Positions 8,486-17,387 of a DNA stretch of 40,541 bases are shown here, piece after piece. The translations under genes and the position numbers were made by a program. The stretch spans positions 1 to 40,541 of the forward strand of contig JAFXQV010000037.1 of NCBI GenBank assembly GCA_017526785.1. The letters are read 5' to 3'. Position 1 is the stretch's first letter. The number at the start of each line of letters is the position of its first letter. The notes under the pieces were generated by a model. It saw only the letters and a program-made list of their open reading frames with translations, had not been told where the DNA came from and did no database searches. The stretch comes from Oscillibacter sp. (GTDB lineage: Bacteria; Bacillota; Clostridia; Oscillospirales; Oscillospiraceae).

Positions 8486-9799
8486 TCAGGAAGCCGGGCG
8501 CGACGCCGCCTCGTTGATTTCCATATTATTTCCGGGACTGACTTTCAGCGTGTACCGGGGTTTGTTGGGGTCGTACGACAGCACGGGCGTTTCCGTACCC
8601 TCGACGGCCTCTTTGGTGATATGCACTTCCGAAATGGTCGGGTCGGATGGAATCTCGTACATTAGGTTGTTGAGGAGTGATTCCATGACCGCCCGGAGTC
8701 CGCGCGCGCCGATGTTGCGCTCCACGGCGCGGTCGGCGACGGCTTCCAGCGCTTCCGGCTCGAAGGTCAGTTTCACATTGTCGTAGCTCAGCAGTTTTTG
8801 GTACTGCTTGACAAGGGCGTTTTTGGGTTCCTGAAGAATCCGGACAAGCTCATCACGCCCAAGCGCGTCCAGCGCGGTGATGACCGGGAGGCGTCCGATA
8901 AGTTCCGGAATCAGGCCGTATTTCAGGATGTCGTGGGGCTGTACCTCGTGCATGATACGGCTTTCGGCCTGCTCGTGCCTGCCCTTGACGTTCGCGCCGA
9001 AGCCGATACTCTTTTGGTCAAGGCGGCGCTCAATGATTTTGTCGAGGCCGTCGAACGCTCCGCCGCAGATGAACAAAATATTTTTCGTGTCCATCTGGAT
9101 GAACTCTTGGTGCGGGTGCTTGCGTCCGCCCTGCGGCGGGACATTCGCTACCGTACCCTCCACCAGTTTCAAAAGCGACTGCTGGACGCCCTCGCCGGAC
9201 ACGTCCCGCGTAATGGACACGTTCTCGCTCTTGCGGGCGATTTTGTCGATTTCGTCCACGTAGATAATGCCGCGCTGTGCGCGTTCCACGTCGAAGTCGG
9301 CCGCCTGCACAAGCCGCGTGAGGATGTTTTCCACGTCGTCGCCGACGTAGCCGGCTTCCGTCAAGGTCGTGGCGTCGGCGATTGCAAAGGGGACTTCCAG
9401 CAGTTTCGCCAGCGTCTGGGCGAACAGCGTCTTTCCGGAACCTGTGGGGCCGAGCAAAAGAATGTTGCTCTTCTGCAGTTCCACGTCGTCCCCGCCGCCG
9501 AAAAAGATACGCTTATAGTGATTGTAGACCGCGACCGAAAGCGTGACCTTGGCCTCCTCCTGCCCGATAATATACTGGTCGAGATAGGCCTTGATTTCCT
9601 TCGGGACGGGGAGCTTTTCGGGCATGTCGTTCACGGACGGCGGGTCGGGTTCCCGGTAATTGTCGTCCAGAAGCCCCATGCAGAGGTGTACGCACTCATT
9701 GCAAATCCGTACGCCCGGCCCCTGAATCATGCGGTGAACCTGATGCTCACTCTTGCCGCAGAACGAACAGCGGTTCAGTTTTCTGCTATTATCACTCAT
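8486..9799 (-). CDS. clpX: ClpX, unfoldase subunit of the ClpXP protease
   Basis: A 437-aa AAA+ ATPase that recognises, unfolds and feeds substrates into ClpP. The N-terminal zinc-binding domain has Cys11/Cys14 and Cys33/Cys36. Walker A is GPTGSGKT (117-124), the pore loop GYVG (150-153), Walker B IIYVDEID (178-185), and the ClpP-docking IGF loop 265-267. Sensor and arginine-finger regions (RLPVI...; [10 protein letters not shown]) are intact. It lies 75 bp downstream of clpP, with a strong hairpin between the two. Confidence 0.97.
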   Translation of the reverse strand: MSDNSRKLNRCSFCGKSEHQVHRMIQGPGVRICNECVHLCMGLLDDNYREPDPPSVNDMPEKLPVPKEIKAYLDQYIIGQEEAKVTLSVAVYNHYKRIFFGGGDDVELQKSNILLLGPTGSGKTLFAQTLAKLLEVPFAIADATTLTEAGYVGDDVENILTRLVQAADFDVERAQRGIIYVDEIDKIARKSENVSITRDVSGEGVQQSLLKLVEGTVANVPPQGGRKHPHQEFIQMDTKNILFICGGAFDGLDKIIERRLDQKSIGFGANVKGRHEQAESRIMHEVQPHDILKYGLIPELIGRLPVITALDALGRDELVRILQEPKNALVKQYQKLLSYDNVKLTFEPEALEAVADRAVERNIGARGLRAVMESLLNNLMYEIPSDPTISEVHITKEAVEGTETPVLSYDPNKPRYTLKVSPGNNMEINEAASRPAS

Positions 9800-9828
9800 G
9801 TTTCAGAACCTCGATAACCTGTTTGTTA

Positions 9829-9865
9829 ATGGGGGAACCGCGGAAACGGCTCCGCGATTCCCCAT
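9829..9865 (-). other. hairpin between clpP and clpX
   Basis: On the + strand ATGGGG...CCGCGG (9829-9843) is complementary to CCGCG...CCCCAT (9852-9865), with one bulged position. No T-run follows on the minus strand, so it is more likely an mRNA stabiliser or processing signal that sets the clpP:clpX ratio than a full terminator. Confidence 0.5.
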
Positions 9866-9874
9866 GTTGTGCGC

Positions 9875-10501
9875 TCAGTCCTGCTGGCCGGGTTCTTCCT
9901 GCCCGGACGGTTCCTGCTTTTTCTTGTTGGCGATAATCTTGTCAATCAGCCCGAAGCTCATGGCCTCCTCCGCGCTCATGAAATTGTCCCGCTCGCAGGC
10001 TTCCGTGACTTCCTCCAGAGACTTCCCGGTGTTCTCGGCCAGAATCTGGTTCATACGTTTCTTGATGGTCTCCAGCCGCTTCAGGTGAATGGCCATATCG
10101 GTAATCTGCCCCTGCGTCCCGGCCGACGGCTGGTGAATCATAATTTCGGCGTTGGGGAGCGCGATACGCTTGCCCTTGGTTCCGGCGGAGAGCAGGAACG
10201 CGCCCATGCTCGCCGCAAGCCCAACGCAAATCGTGGACACGTCACACTTGACATACTGCATGGTGTCGTAAATCGCCATGCCGTCCGTGACGGAGCCGCC
10301 GGGGCTGTTGATATAAAGCTGAATGTCCTTGTCGGGGTCCTGCGCTTCCAGATACAGCAACTGCGCCACGACTAAACTTGCCGTGGTGGCGTTGACCTCC
10401 TCGCCGAGAAAAATAATCCGGTCGTTCAGCAGGCGGGAGAAAATGTCATAGGAACGTTCCCCGCGGTTGGTCTGCTCTACTACATAGGGTACTAAACTCA
10501 A
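9875..10501 (-). CDS. clpP: ClpP, proteolytic subunit of Clp protease
   Basis: A self-compartmentalised serine peptidase. The catalytic triad is Ser98 (GLAASMG), His123 (MIHQPSAG) and Asp172 (RDNFM), one residue off the standard mature ClpP numbering. I chose the TTG at 10501 ([10 protein letters not shown]) because GGAGG lies eight bases upstream (10514-10510) and because typical homologues begin with LVPYVVEQ. An in-frame ATG at 10519 would add MMEVKV, but its codons are the ribosome binding site itself. The C-terminal tail after Lys-Lys-Lys is Glu/Gln-rich. It pairs with clpX downstream and tig upstream. Confidence 0.95.
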   Translation of the reverse strand: MSLVPYVVEQTNRGERSYDIFSRLLNDRIIFLGEEVNATTASLVVAQLLYLEAQDPDKDIQLYINSPGGSVTDGMAIYDTMQYVKCDVSTICVGLAASMGAFLLSAGTKGKRIALPNAEIMIHQPSAGTQGQITDMAIHLKRLETIKKRMNQILAENTGKSLEEVTEACERDNFMSAEEAMSFGLIDKIIANKKKQEPSGQEEPGQQD

Positions 10502-10568
10502 AACTTTTACCTCCATCATACATCCGCGAAACGGAAAGGGTATGAACGCCGCAGAACATCCGCGAATC

Positions 10569-11894
10569 TCAGGCCTCCGGGGAGGATTCGGCGGGAGTCT
10601 CTTCCGGTTTCGGTTCCGGCTCGAAGGCCGTCGCGCTGTCCGTCACAATGGCAATGGCCTTTTGTGTCAGAACTTGGTCGTTCATCTGCTCGGGCTTGAA
10701 ATATTTCTTAATGGATTCCTTATCCATGCCGGACTGTTCGGCCAGTTTCGCGTACTCGGCCTCCCTGTCCTCGTCGGTGACTTCCAAGTGTTCCTGCTCG
10801 ATAATGGCCGTGACAGCCAAGTCCATGCGTACCTGACGTACGGAGGGTTCCCGCGCGTCCTCCAACAGCTTTTCCTCACTGCCGCCCGTCATTTTCAGAT
10901 ACTGCTCATAGGTGAACCCCTGCTGATAGACCTGCCGTTTGAGATTGTCGACGAACTGCCGCGCCTGCCGCTCTACCAGCACGTCGGGAATGTCCGCCGT
11001 GATACCGTCGGCGACCTGATTCATCAGCTCATCCTCGAACTCGCGCTGCGCGGCGGCCTCGCGCTCCTCGGTAATCTGGCGGCGGAGGTCGGCGCGGAGT
11101 TCGTCCATGGTGTCGAACTCCGACACGTCTTTTGCAAACTCGTCGTCGATTTCGGGGACGTCCTTTTCCTTGACCTCGTGAACCTTGACCTTGAAGAGTA
11201 CGTCTTTTCCGGCCAGTTCGGGGGCGTAGTTCTCCGGGAAGGTGATGTTGAGCTCTCTTTCGTCTCCGGCTTTCGCGCCCAGCAACTGCTCCTCGAAGCC
11301 GGGGACGAAGCTCTCCGAACCGAGTTCGAGACTGTGGTTTTCGCCCTTGCCGCCCTCGAAGGGTTCGCCGTTCAGGAAGCCCTCGAAGTCAATCACGACC
11401 GTGTCGCCGTTCCGCGCCTCCCGCTCCACGCTGACAAGGCGCGTGTTGCGTTCGGACAGACGCTGTACGCGCTGTTCCACATCGGCGTCCGTGACCTTGA
11501 CGGGCATTTTCGGGGCGGAGAGGCCTTTGTACTGCCCGAGCGTGACTTCCGGGTAGACGGGGACAGTCGCCTTGAACGTGAAGCCCGCCGAAGAGGGTAC
11601 GCCGTCGAGTTCCACGGAGGGCATATCCAGCACCTTGAGTTCCTTTTCCTTGACGGCGGCCTCGTAGGCGTCGGGGAAGGCCTCGTTGATGGCCTCGTCG
11701 TAGAAGACTTCCCGGCCGTACATGGCCTCTATCATTTTACGGCTGGCCTTCCCTGGGCGGAATCCGGGTACGCGGTATTTCCGGCGGTTCTTCTTGTACG
11801 CTTTCTCTATTGCGGCGTCGAACTCGTCGGGGCCTACCTCAATCGTCAGCAACACCTGACTTTTTTCCTGCTTCTCACAGCTTTTGACGTTCAT
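10569..11894 (-). CDS. tig: trigger factor, ribosome-bound chaperone
   Basis: A 441-aa chaperone with peptidyl-prolyl isomerase activity that meets nascent chains at the ribosome exit tunnel. The ribosome-binding signature GFRPGKAS is at residues 44-51 (the usual form is GFRxGKxP; here Ala-Ser follows the Lys). The central FKBP-type domain runs ~150-245 ([29 protein letters not shown]), and the rest is the helical C-terminal domain with an acidic, Pro-rich end. Start ATG is preceded by AAGGAGGAAA. It is the first gene of the Clp/Lon cluster. Confidence 0.96.
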   Translation of the reverse strand: MNVKSCEKQEKSQVLLTIEVGPDEFDAAIEKAYKKNRRKYRVPGFRPGKASRKMIEAMYGREVFYDEAINEAFPDAYEAAVKEKELKVLDMPSVELDGVPSSAGFTFKATVPVYPEVTLGQYKGLSAPKMPVKVTDADVEQRVQRLSERNTRLVSVEREARNGDTVVIDFEGFLNGEPFEGGKGENHSLELGSESFVPGFEEQLLGAKAGDERELNITFPENYAPELAGKDVLFKVKVHEVKEKDVPEIDDEFAKDVSEFDTMDELRADLRRQITEEREAAAQREFEDELMNQVADGITADIPDVLVERQARQFVDNLKRQVYQQGFTYEQYLKMTGGSEEKLLEDAREPSVRQVRMDLAVTAIIEQEHLEVTDEDREAEYAKLAEQSGMDKESIKKYFKPEQMNDQVLTQKAIAIVTDSATAFEPEPKPEETPAESSPEA

Positions 11895-11943
11895 GTCGTG
11901 GTTTCCTCCTTGATATGTGAGTATGTCGCGGGGTTCGGGGGCT

Positions 11944-11949
11944 ATTCTA
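11944..11949 (-). promoter_or_regulatory. extended -10 promoter element of tig
   Basis: On the minus strand TGGTAGAAT gives a TGn-TAGAAT extended -10 about 50 bp before the tig start. The -35 region is poor. The flanking gap 11895-12014 shows no other clear signal. Confidence 0.45.
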
Positions 11950-12014
11950 CCAGACCGGAAAACAAATTACCAGTCCTTTTTGCGCAAAATACAGATTTTT
12001 TCTACTGTCGGGGT

Positions 12015-12701
12015 TCAGTCGCGGAGTTTGACGGGCGCGAAGCCCAGATAATCCGCCGAAATCAGGGAAAATGCGGTACCGTTCCGCGTCCCCTCAATGC
12101 GCCGCCGGATGGCGTACCCGTGCAGATGTCCGTAACAGCACTCCCGCACATGATAGCGTTCCAGCAGTTGGAGGATGTCGGGGCATTCGTAACCCGTGTA
12201 CAGGGGCGGGTAGTGCAGGAAGCACAGAATCGGATGTTCTCCGGCGGCTTTCAGGGACGCTTCCAGCCGGATAGTCTCGCGGCGCAACATTTTTTCGTTG
12301 TGGGGCTTGCGCTCCTCCTCGAAGAACCAGCCCCGCGTCCCGCACAGCGCGGCATCCCCGTAGAAAGCGCAGTTATTGTGGATAAAGTCCAGCGTCGTGA
12401 AGCCCTTTTCGTCGAAGAAGCGGCGCATTTTCGAGACGGTACCCCACCAGTAGTCGTGATTGCCCTTGACCAGCAGTTTCCGGCCGGGGAAGGCGTCCAG
12501 AAAGCGGAAATCGGCCTCGGCCTGTTCGAGCGTCATGCCCCAAGAGGTGTCCCCGTCTAAAATCAGAGTATCCTCCGGGCGGAGGCGCGACAGGCTCTCC
12601 GAAATCCGCTCCACGTACTGTTCCCACGCCGAGCCGAACACTTCCATAGATTTGTCGACGCCAAGGGAAAGGTGCAGGTCTCCGATAGCGTACAAGGCCA
12701 T
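12015..12701 (-). CDS. metallophosphoesterase (calcineurin-like)
   Basis: A 228-aa dinuclear-metal phosphoesterase. All signature blocks are present: GDLHL (residues 7-11), DGDTSWG, GNHDYWW, and GHLHG near the C-terminus. These supply the Asp/His/Asn metal ligands. The small single-domain form with YWW after GNHD is common in Firmicutes, but I cannot assign a substrate. It sits 36 bp after thrC on the same strand and is probably read with it. Confidence 0.85.
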   Translation of the reverse strand: MALYAIGDLHLSLGVDKSMEVFGSAWEQYVERISESLSRLRPEDTLILDGDTSWGMTLEQAEADFRFLDAFPGRKLLVKGNHDYWWGTVSKMRRFFDEKGFTTLDFIHNNCAFYGDAALCGTRGWFFEEERKPHNEKMLRRETIRLEASLKAAGEHPILCFLHYPPLYTGYECPDILQLLERYHVRECCYGHLHGYAIRRRIEGTRNGTAFSLISADYLGFAPVKLRD

Positions 12702-12737
12702 AACGTCCCCCTTACCGCCTCCCCCTGTTCGGAAGGC

Positions 12738-14225
12738 TTACCGCAAGAAATCGAGTACAACGCGTTCCATGTCCGACTTTTCGGCGGAGAGGTCGAAGCG
12801 GCGCTGTTTGCGCTTCAGCGCGGCAAGACGCGCCGGAATCGGCGTGCCGGTGGCGTCATGGAGCTGGTCTAACAACGCCGTCCCGGAGCCTTTGGGCGTC
12901 TGCCCGATGGCGTCGAGTACGTGGTCACAGAACTTGTACGGCGACGCCGTGGACGCGAATACCGACACGGTACGGTCTCCGGTGGCGGCGCGGTACTGTT
13001 CCAGCACCTCCGCCGCGACGGCGGTGTGCGTGTCGATGAGGTAGCCGTAGTCGCGCCAGTAGCGGCCGATGGTGGCGGACGTGCCGCGCTCGTCGCAGAA
13101 TCCGCCCCAGTATAACCCGTTCAGGGCGGCTTTGATACCCTCCGAGACCTGATATTTTCCGTCCCGCGACAGCGCCGCCATATAGCCCCTTACTTCCGCG
13201 TCGTTCTCCCCGGAGAGGTCGTAGAGAAGCCGTTCCAGATTCGACGAAACGAGAATGTCCATGGACGGGCTCATGGTCGTGTAAAATTCGCGGTTCCGGT
13301 CGTAGACGCCTGTCCGGAGAAAGTCCGTGAGGATGTTGTTCCGGTTGGACGCGCAAATCAGCCTGTTGACGGGAAGCCCCATACGCTTTGCGTAGTAGGC
13401 GGCCAAGATGTCGCCGAAATTCCCGGTAGGCACACAGAAATTAACTTTGTCGCCCATGGAAAGCACGCCGTCGCGGAGTAAATCGCAGTAGGCGGAGATA
13501 TAATAGACGATTTGCGGGAGAATGCGCCCCCAGTTGATGGAGTTCGCCGACGACAGAAAGACGCCGCGTTTTTCGAGTGTGTCCCGGATGGCGGTGTCAG
13601 AGAAAATCCGCTTTACGCCCGCCTGCGCGTCGTCAAAGTTGCCCACGACCGCGCAAACGCCGACATTGCCGCCCTCCTGCGTGACCATTTGCGCCTCTTG
13701 GATTTCCGACACGCCGTCTTTCGGGTAAAAGACCATAATGGACGTACGCGGCACATCGGCGAAGCCCTCCATAGCGGCCTTTCCGGTGTCGCCGGACGTG
13801 GCGACTAAAATGCACGCCGTTTTCTTTTCTCCGGTCTTGACCAACGCCGCCGACAGCAGGCGCGGCAACATCTGTAACGCCATGTCCTTAAAGGCCGACG
13901 TGGGGCCGTGCCAGAGTTCGAGGCAGTACGTGCTATCGTCGACTTTCCGCAAGGGCGCGGCGGCGGGAGTGTCGAAACGGTCAGCGCCGTACGCGCTCTC
14001 CGCGAAAGACAGCAGTTCCGCCTCCGGGTAGTCGTCCAGATACAGCGCCATCACCTTGGCGGCGCGTACCGGGTACGGCTCCGGAATCAGGCTCTTTATA
14101 AATGCCTCGTCCATGACGGGGATTGTCTCCGGGGTCAGCAGTCCGCCGTCACGCGAAAGCCCCATTTTAATCGCTTCCGCCGCGCTCAGCCGGATTTGTC
14201 TGTCACGCGTACTTAAATATTTCAT
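12738..14225 (-). CDS. thrC: threonine synthase
   Basis: A PLP enzyme that converts O-phospho-L-homoserine to L-threonine, the last step of threonine biosynthesis. The 495-aa product is of the longer class of threonine synthases. The PLP-lysine is Lys113 in HGPTSAFKDMALQ, and the N-terminus MKYLSTRD...GLSRDGGLLTPE is characteristic. Further family blocks are VATSGDTGKAAMEGF, SANSINWGRILPQIVYY and PTGNFGDILAAYYAKRMG. I chose ATG 14225 behind AGGAGGGCGGAG; the frame is open further upstream, but that stretch overlaps yraN and is its shadow. The gap to yraN is 17 bp. Confidence 0.96.
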   Translation of the reverse strand: MKYLSTRDRQIRLSAAEAIKMGLSRDGGLLTPETIPVMDEAFIKSLIPEPYPVRAAKVMALYLDDYPEAELLSFAESAYGADRFDTPAAAPLRKVDDSTYCLELWHGPTSAFKDMALQMLPRLLSAALVKTGEKKTACILVATSGDTGKAAMEGFADVPRTSIMVFYPKDGVSEIQEAQMVTQEGGNVGVCAVVGNFDDAQAGVKRIFSDTAIRDTLEKRGVFLSSANSINWGRILPQIVYYISAYCDLLRDGVLSMGDKVNFCVPTGNFGDILAAYYAKRMGLPVNRLICASNRNNILTDFLRTGVYDRNREFYTTMSPSMDILVSSNLERLLYDLSGENDAEVRGYMAALSRDGKYQVSEGIKAALNGLYWGGFCDERGTSATIGRYWRDYGYLIDTHTAVAAEVLEQYRAATGDRTVSVFASTASPYKFCDHVLDAIGQTPKGSGTALLDQLHDATGTPIPARLAALKRKQRRFDLSAEKSDMERVVLDFLR

Positions 14226-14242
14226 CTCTCCGCCCTCCTGTT

Positions 14243-14665
14243 TTACCGGAACGCGTCCGGGAGATAGTCCAGCTTGAAAAAACCGTCGGGGTCGGCGCGG
14301 ACTTCCGCCACATCGAACCGCGTCAGCGCGTCGGGGTCGTGTTCGCTGAGCCAGCATGACGCCGTTTTCCGGAGGCGTTCCCGCTTGCGCGCGTCCACGG
14401 CCTCCCGCCCCGACGCGAGACTGTCCCGCTTGCGCAGTTTCACCTCCACGAAGCACACCACGCCGGACGCGTCACGCGCTACCAAGTCCAACTCCCCGTA
14501 GCGGCAGCGCCATTGGCGTTCAAGAATCGTGAAGCCGCGCCCCGCCAGATACCGCGCCGTGATATCCTCCCCGATATCGCCCCGCGCCTTGCGGGTGTCG
14601 GACACGATACCCGGCGTTTCGCGCGTGTCGGAGACGGCAAGCCGCGTTTTGTGCGTGTCAGGCAT
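14243..14665 (-). CDS. YraN family protein (UPF0102, nuclease-like fold)
   Basis: A 140-aa protein whose core (from ~29: GDIGEDITARYLAGRGF, GELDLVARD, VVCFVEVKLR) matches UPF0102/YraN, a small family with a restriction-endonuclease-like fold. Its cellular role is not settled. The Glu/Asp/Glu-x-Lys set of the fold (GELD...EVK) is present. The first ~28 residues are an unusual extension made of three imperfect 10-residue repeats (PDTHKTRLAV, SDTRETPGIV, SDTRKARGDI). The ATG overlaps the rnhB stop codon, which supports this start and implies translational coupling; a GTG inside the third repeat is an alternative. Confidence 0.85.
   Translation of the reverse strand: MPDTHKTRLAVSDTRETPGIVSDTRKARGDIGEDITARYLAGRGFTILERQWRCRYGELDLVARDASGVVCFVEVKLRKRDSLASGREAVDARKRERLRKTASCWLSEHDPDALTRFDVAEVRADPDGFFKLDYLPDAFR
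14573..14662. repeat. three imperfect 30-bp tandem repeats inside yraN
   Basis: The 5' end of yraN encodes three consecutive 10-residue units sharing (P/S)DT(H/R). At DNA level GTGTCGGA/GTGTCGGACAC blocks recur at 30-bp intervals on the + strand. The reading frame is kept. Confidence 0.65.
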
Positions 14666-15293
14666 TGCGCCGCGCCTCCCACTTTTTCAGGTAACTTTTC
14701 CGGTGTTCGGGACACGCCCCGTATTTGTCCAGCATTTCATAATGGAGTTTCGTCCCGTAGCCCTTATGTTTCGCGAACCCGTACGCCGGATAGCGCTTAT
14801 CCAGTTCCGCTATCACGTACCTGTCGCGGCTGACTTTCGCCAGCACGGACGCCGCCGCGATGGACGCGCTTTTCCCGTCGCCGCCGACAATCAGTTTATG
14901 CGGCGTACGGATTGCCGCCGACTGTCCGCGGTCTCGATTGCCGTCAATCAGCGCGAAGTCGGGGCGAATCCGCAAGCCGTCAATCGCCATTTGCATGGCC
15001 TTCATGCGGGCGCTCAGAATGTCGGTGGCGTCAATCTCGGCGGCCTCGACACGCGCCACGCTCCACGCCCGCGCGGTACTGGTAATGATGTCGTACAGCG
15101 CCTCGCGGCGCTTCTCCGACAGCTTCTTGGAATCGTTCAGGCCGGGGATGTCGGCTCCGTCCGGGAGAACCACGGCGGCGGCGTACACTGCCCCCGCTAA
15201 CGGCCCCGCGCCCGCCTCGTCACACCCGCAGACGGTTTCATAACCCGCCGCCCGCGCCTCGCGCTCGTACGCGAACCAGTTGATTTCATCCAT
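14658..15293 (-). CDS. rnhB: ribonuclease HII
   Basis: Removes ribonucleotides and RNA primers from RNA-DNA hybrids. The 211-aa product has the metal-binding motif CDEAGAGPLAG (Asp25, Glu26), DSKKLSEKRRE, ALIDGN with the third Asp, and VLAKVSRDRYV; the end KKWE is the usual tail. Alanine replaces the common Arg in DEAGRGPLAG, a tolerated change. It lies between rbgA (10-bp gap) and yraN (8-bp overlap). RNase HI is encoded separately at 30307-30744. Confidence 0.96.
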   Translation of the reverse strand: MDEINWFAYEREARAAGYETVCGCDEAGAGPLAGAVYAAAVVLPDGADIPGLNDSKKLSEKRREALYDIITSTARAWSVARVEAAEIDATDILSARMKAMQMAIDGLRIRPDFALIDGNRDRGQSAAIRTPHKLIVGGDGKSASIAAASVLAKVSRDRYVIAELDKRYPAYGFAKHKGYGTKLHYEMLDKYGACPEHRKSYLKKWEARRNA

Positions 15294-15303
15294 AACGCAA
15301 GCC

Positions 15304-16176
15304 TCATTCGGGCGCTTCCAGCGTCAGGCGGCCTAACTTTCCGGCGCGGTACTCGTCCAGCAAAATCCGCGCCATACGTTCCGTGTCGATTTCGCCGCCC
15401 GAGACTAAAAAGCCGCGTTTGCGTCCGGCGGCCTCCAGAAGCCGGAAGCCGTACCCGATATCGGTTTCCGCGCCGTCGCGGGGCGGAATCTCCGCGAGTT
15501 TGTACGCCTCTTGTAAGCGTTCCGGCGCGATTGCCGCCATATACGCCATGAAGTGACACCCTAATGTCTCCGTGTCGAGTATCTCATCTTTGACCGCGCC
15601 CGTGAACGCCAAGTGTAATCCCACGGTTTCATCTCCGAATTTCGGCCACAAAATGCCGGGCGTGTCCAACAGTTCCAGTTGTTTGCCAATCGGCACCCAC
15701 TGTCCGGCACGGGTCACGCCGGGGCGGTCTTCGGCCTTCGCCACGTTCCGCCCCGCGACACGGTTGATAAACGTCGACTTGCCCACGTTCGGGATACCCA
15801 GTATCATCACGCGGACGACGCGCCCGGCCTGTCCCTTTTCGGCGTACGCTTTGAGCTTGCCGGAGAGCAGTCCGCGCACCGCCGACACGAATTTCCCCGC
15901 GCCGCGCCCGCTTTTCGCGTCCGTGGACAGCACCGCGTAGCCGTCGGCGCGGAACGCGTCGCCCCACTGCGCCGTCACGTCCGGGTCTGCCTGGTCGGCA
16001 CGGTTCAGGACTATCAGGCGCGGCTTCCCGGCCGTCAGTTCCGCCACGTCCGGGTTACGGCTCGAAACGGGGATTCTCGCGTCTAAAATCTCACACACGG
16101 CGTCGACCTGCCGCAGGCGTTCCGCAATGAGACGCCGCGTTTTCGCCATATGCCCCGGATACCACTGCACGTTCAT
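15304..16176 (-). CDS. rbgA: ribosome biogenesis GTPase RbgA (YlqF)
   Basis: A circularly permuted GTPase required for late 50S assembly. The N-terminal signature QWYPGHMAK is followed by motifs in permuted order: G4 NRAD (58-61), G1 GIPNVGKS (127-134), the G2 region (RPGVTR) and G3 DTPG. The C-terminal ~90 residues form the RNA-binding helical domain. The 290-aa length is normal. The ATG overlaps the lepB stop as ATGA, so translation is probably coupled. Confidence 0.96.
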   Translation of the reverse strand: MNVQWYPGHMAKTRRLIAERLRQVDAVCEILDARIPVSSRNPDVAELTAGKPRLIVLNRADQADPDVTAQWGDAFRADGYAVLSTDAKSGRGAGKFVSAVRGLLSGKLKAYAEKGQAGRVVRVMILGIPNVGKSTFINRVAGRNVAKAEDRPGVTRAGQWVPIGKQLELLDTPGILWPKFGDETVGLHLAFTGAVKDEILDTETLGCHFMAYMAAIAPERLQEAYKLAEIPPRDGAETDIGYGFRLLEAAGRKRGFLVSGGEIDTERMARILLDEYRAGKLGRLTLEAPE

Positions 16177-16775
16177 GACAGCGCGCCCACACGGGAAAAC
16201 TCCCGCGCTTTCGTCTCGGAATCGGAACCCGGGAACAGCAGGAACATCGCCCGCCCGATGACGTAACGCGTATCGACGGTTCCCAAGCGGCTGTGGCGGC
16301 TGTCGCTGGAATGGTTGCGGTTGTCGCCCATGACGAAAATACTGCCCTTCGGAACCGTCAGCGGGAACGCGGTACCCTCCTCCGCGTACGTCAGCTCGTT
16401 GATATACGGCTCGTCCAGCGCGAGGCCGTCCACGTAGACAACCCCGGCGCGGAAATCAATGTCGACCGTCTGCCCCTCCGTGGCGATAACGCGCTTGACA
16501 ATCGGATTGTCATCGAAAGTCTGCTTCCGCAGAATGACGATATCTTTATATTGATAGTCGTGGTAGAGCAGGGAACTCAACACAAGCAGTCTGTCGCCGT
16601 GCTGAAGCGTCGGGAGCATGGAGTGTCCGTCCACGCCAATCAGGCGCACGACGAACGTAAACAGCACGACCACCACCAGCACGGACGAAACAAGCGCCTG
16701 TATCCACTCGAACAAGTCCCGCACGGGGTCTTTGACCGCGCTTTTTTCGGATGGGTTCCGGATGGATTCCCCCAT
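16173..16775 (-). CDS. lepB: type I signal peptidase
   Basis: A membrane serine protease that removes signal peptides from exported proteins. The 200-aa protein has one N-terminal transmembrane segment (~25-45), nucleophile Ser52 in GHSMLPTL, general base Lys94 in VKRVIATEGQ, and box E GDNRNHSSDSRHSRLG. This is the short Gram-positive form. I chose ATG 16775 behind AGGAGGTGAAA; the frame is open far upstream, but only as an overlap with rplS. The position rplS-lepB-rbgA-rnhB is conserved in Clostridia. Confidence 0.96.
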   Translation of the reverse strand: MGESIRNPSEKSAVKDPVRDLFEWIQALVSSVLVVVVLFTFVVRLIGVDGHSMLPTLQHGDRLLVLSSLLYHDYQYKDIVILRKQTFDDNPIVKRVIATEGQTVDIDFRAGVVYVDGLALDEPYINELTYAEEGTAFPLTVPKGSIFVMGDNRNHSSDSRHSRLGTVDTRYVIGRAMFLLFPGSDSETKAREFSRVGALS

Positions 16776-16799
16776 AGTTTCACCTCCTGTTTCAAGAAA

Positions 16800-16822
16800 G
16801 AGAGAGGCTTGCGGCCTCTCTC
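16800..16822 (-). terminator. hairpin terminator after rplS
   Basis: GAGAGAGGC (16800-16808) pairs with GCCTCTCTC (16814-16822). On the minus strand it is followed by TTTCTTG, a weak T-tract. It probably gives partial termination between rplS and lepB. Confidence 0.7.
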
Positions 16823-16836
16823 CGTTTGGAAGCGAA

Positions 16837-17178
16837 TCAGAGCTTCTCCTTAATCTTGGCACGCTTGCCGACGCGTCCGCGCAGGTAGTAGAGCTTGGCG
16901 CGACGAACCACGCCGCGGCGGACAACCTGTATCGTGTCAATCGACGGGGAATGCAGCGGGAAGACCTTTTCCACGCCCACGCCGTACGAAATACGCCGTA
17001 CCGTGATAGTCTCGCCGATTCCGCCGTGCTTGCGGGCAATCACGATTCCCTCGAACACCTGAATCCGTTCGCGGGAACCCTCTTTGACTTTGACGTGTAC
17101 GCGTACGGTGTCGCCCACGGCGACCTTGGGGAGTTCCTTTTCGAGCGCCTCCCGGTTCAATTCCGCAATCAAGTCCAT
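16837..17178 (-). CDS. rplS: 50S ribosomal protein L19
   Basis: A structural protein at the 30S-50S interface. The 113-aa product has the family blocks [54 protein letters not shown] and RRAKLYYLR. The start is set by AAGGAGGATACC upstream. It heads the run of genes down to thrC and has its own promoter at 17255-17283. Confidence 0.98.
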   Translation of the reverse strand: MDLIAELNREALEKELPKVAVGDTVRVHVKVKEGSRERIQVFEGIVIARKHGGIGETITVRRISYGVGVEKVFPLHSPSIDTIQVVRRGVVRRAKLYYLRGRVGKRAKIKEKL

Positions 17179-17254
17179 AGGTTGGTATCCTCCTTGAGTT
17201 CATAGGCGTTCGTGCGGCGTCGCGCAGAGGACCGCCCTTTTCAAAAGCCCTCAA

Positions 17255-17283
17255 AGCGTACCACAGATTCCACAGAATTGCAA
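17255..17283 (-). promoter_or_regulatory. rplS promoter
   Basis: On the minus strand TTGCAA (17283-17278), a 17-bp spacer and TACGCT (17260-17255). The leader to the rplS start is about 70 nt. The remaining gap 17284-17387 holds only the terminator of the upstream operon. Confidence 0.75.
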
Positions 17284-17350
17284 GCATTTTTTTGTAGAAA
17301 ATGAAAAAGTACGCGTCCCGTGGCGCAGAGGGGTTCCGGAGTACGCGGCG

Positions 17351-17380
17351 CGGCCTGCCGGGATTGTTTCCGGCAGGCCG
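17351..17380 (-). terminator. hairpin after the BrxD-like ATPase operon
   Basis: CGGCCTGCCGG (17351-17361) and CCGGCAGGCCG (17370-17380) form a perfect 11-bp stem just past the stop at 17388. There is no T-run, so termination efficiency is uncertain. Confidence 0.65.
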
Positions 17381-17387
17381 GTCGCGG

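Noticed and set aside
8798-9817. 339-aa plus-strand frame opposite clpX
   Set aside because: It is a shadow of clpX, with no homology pattern or start signal.
10542-12560. 672-aa open frame opposite tig and the metallophosphoesterase gene
   Set aside because: It lies fully opposite two well-supported genes, and its composition is that of a reverse-strand shadow in GC-rich DNA.
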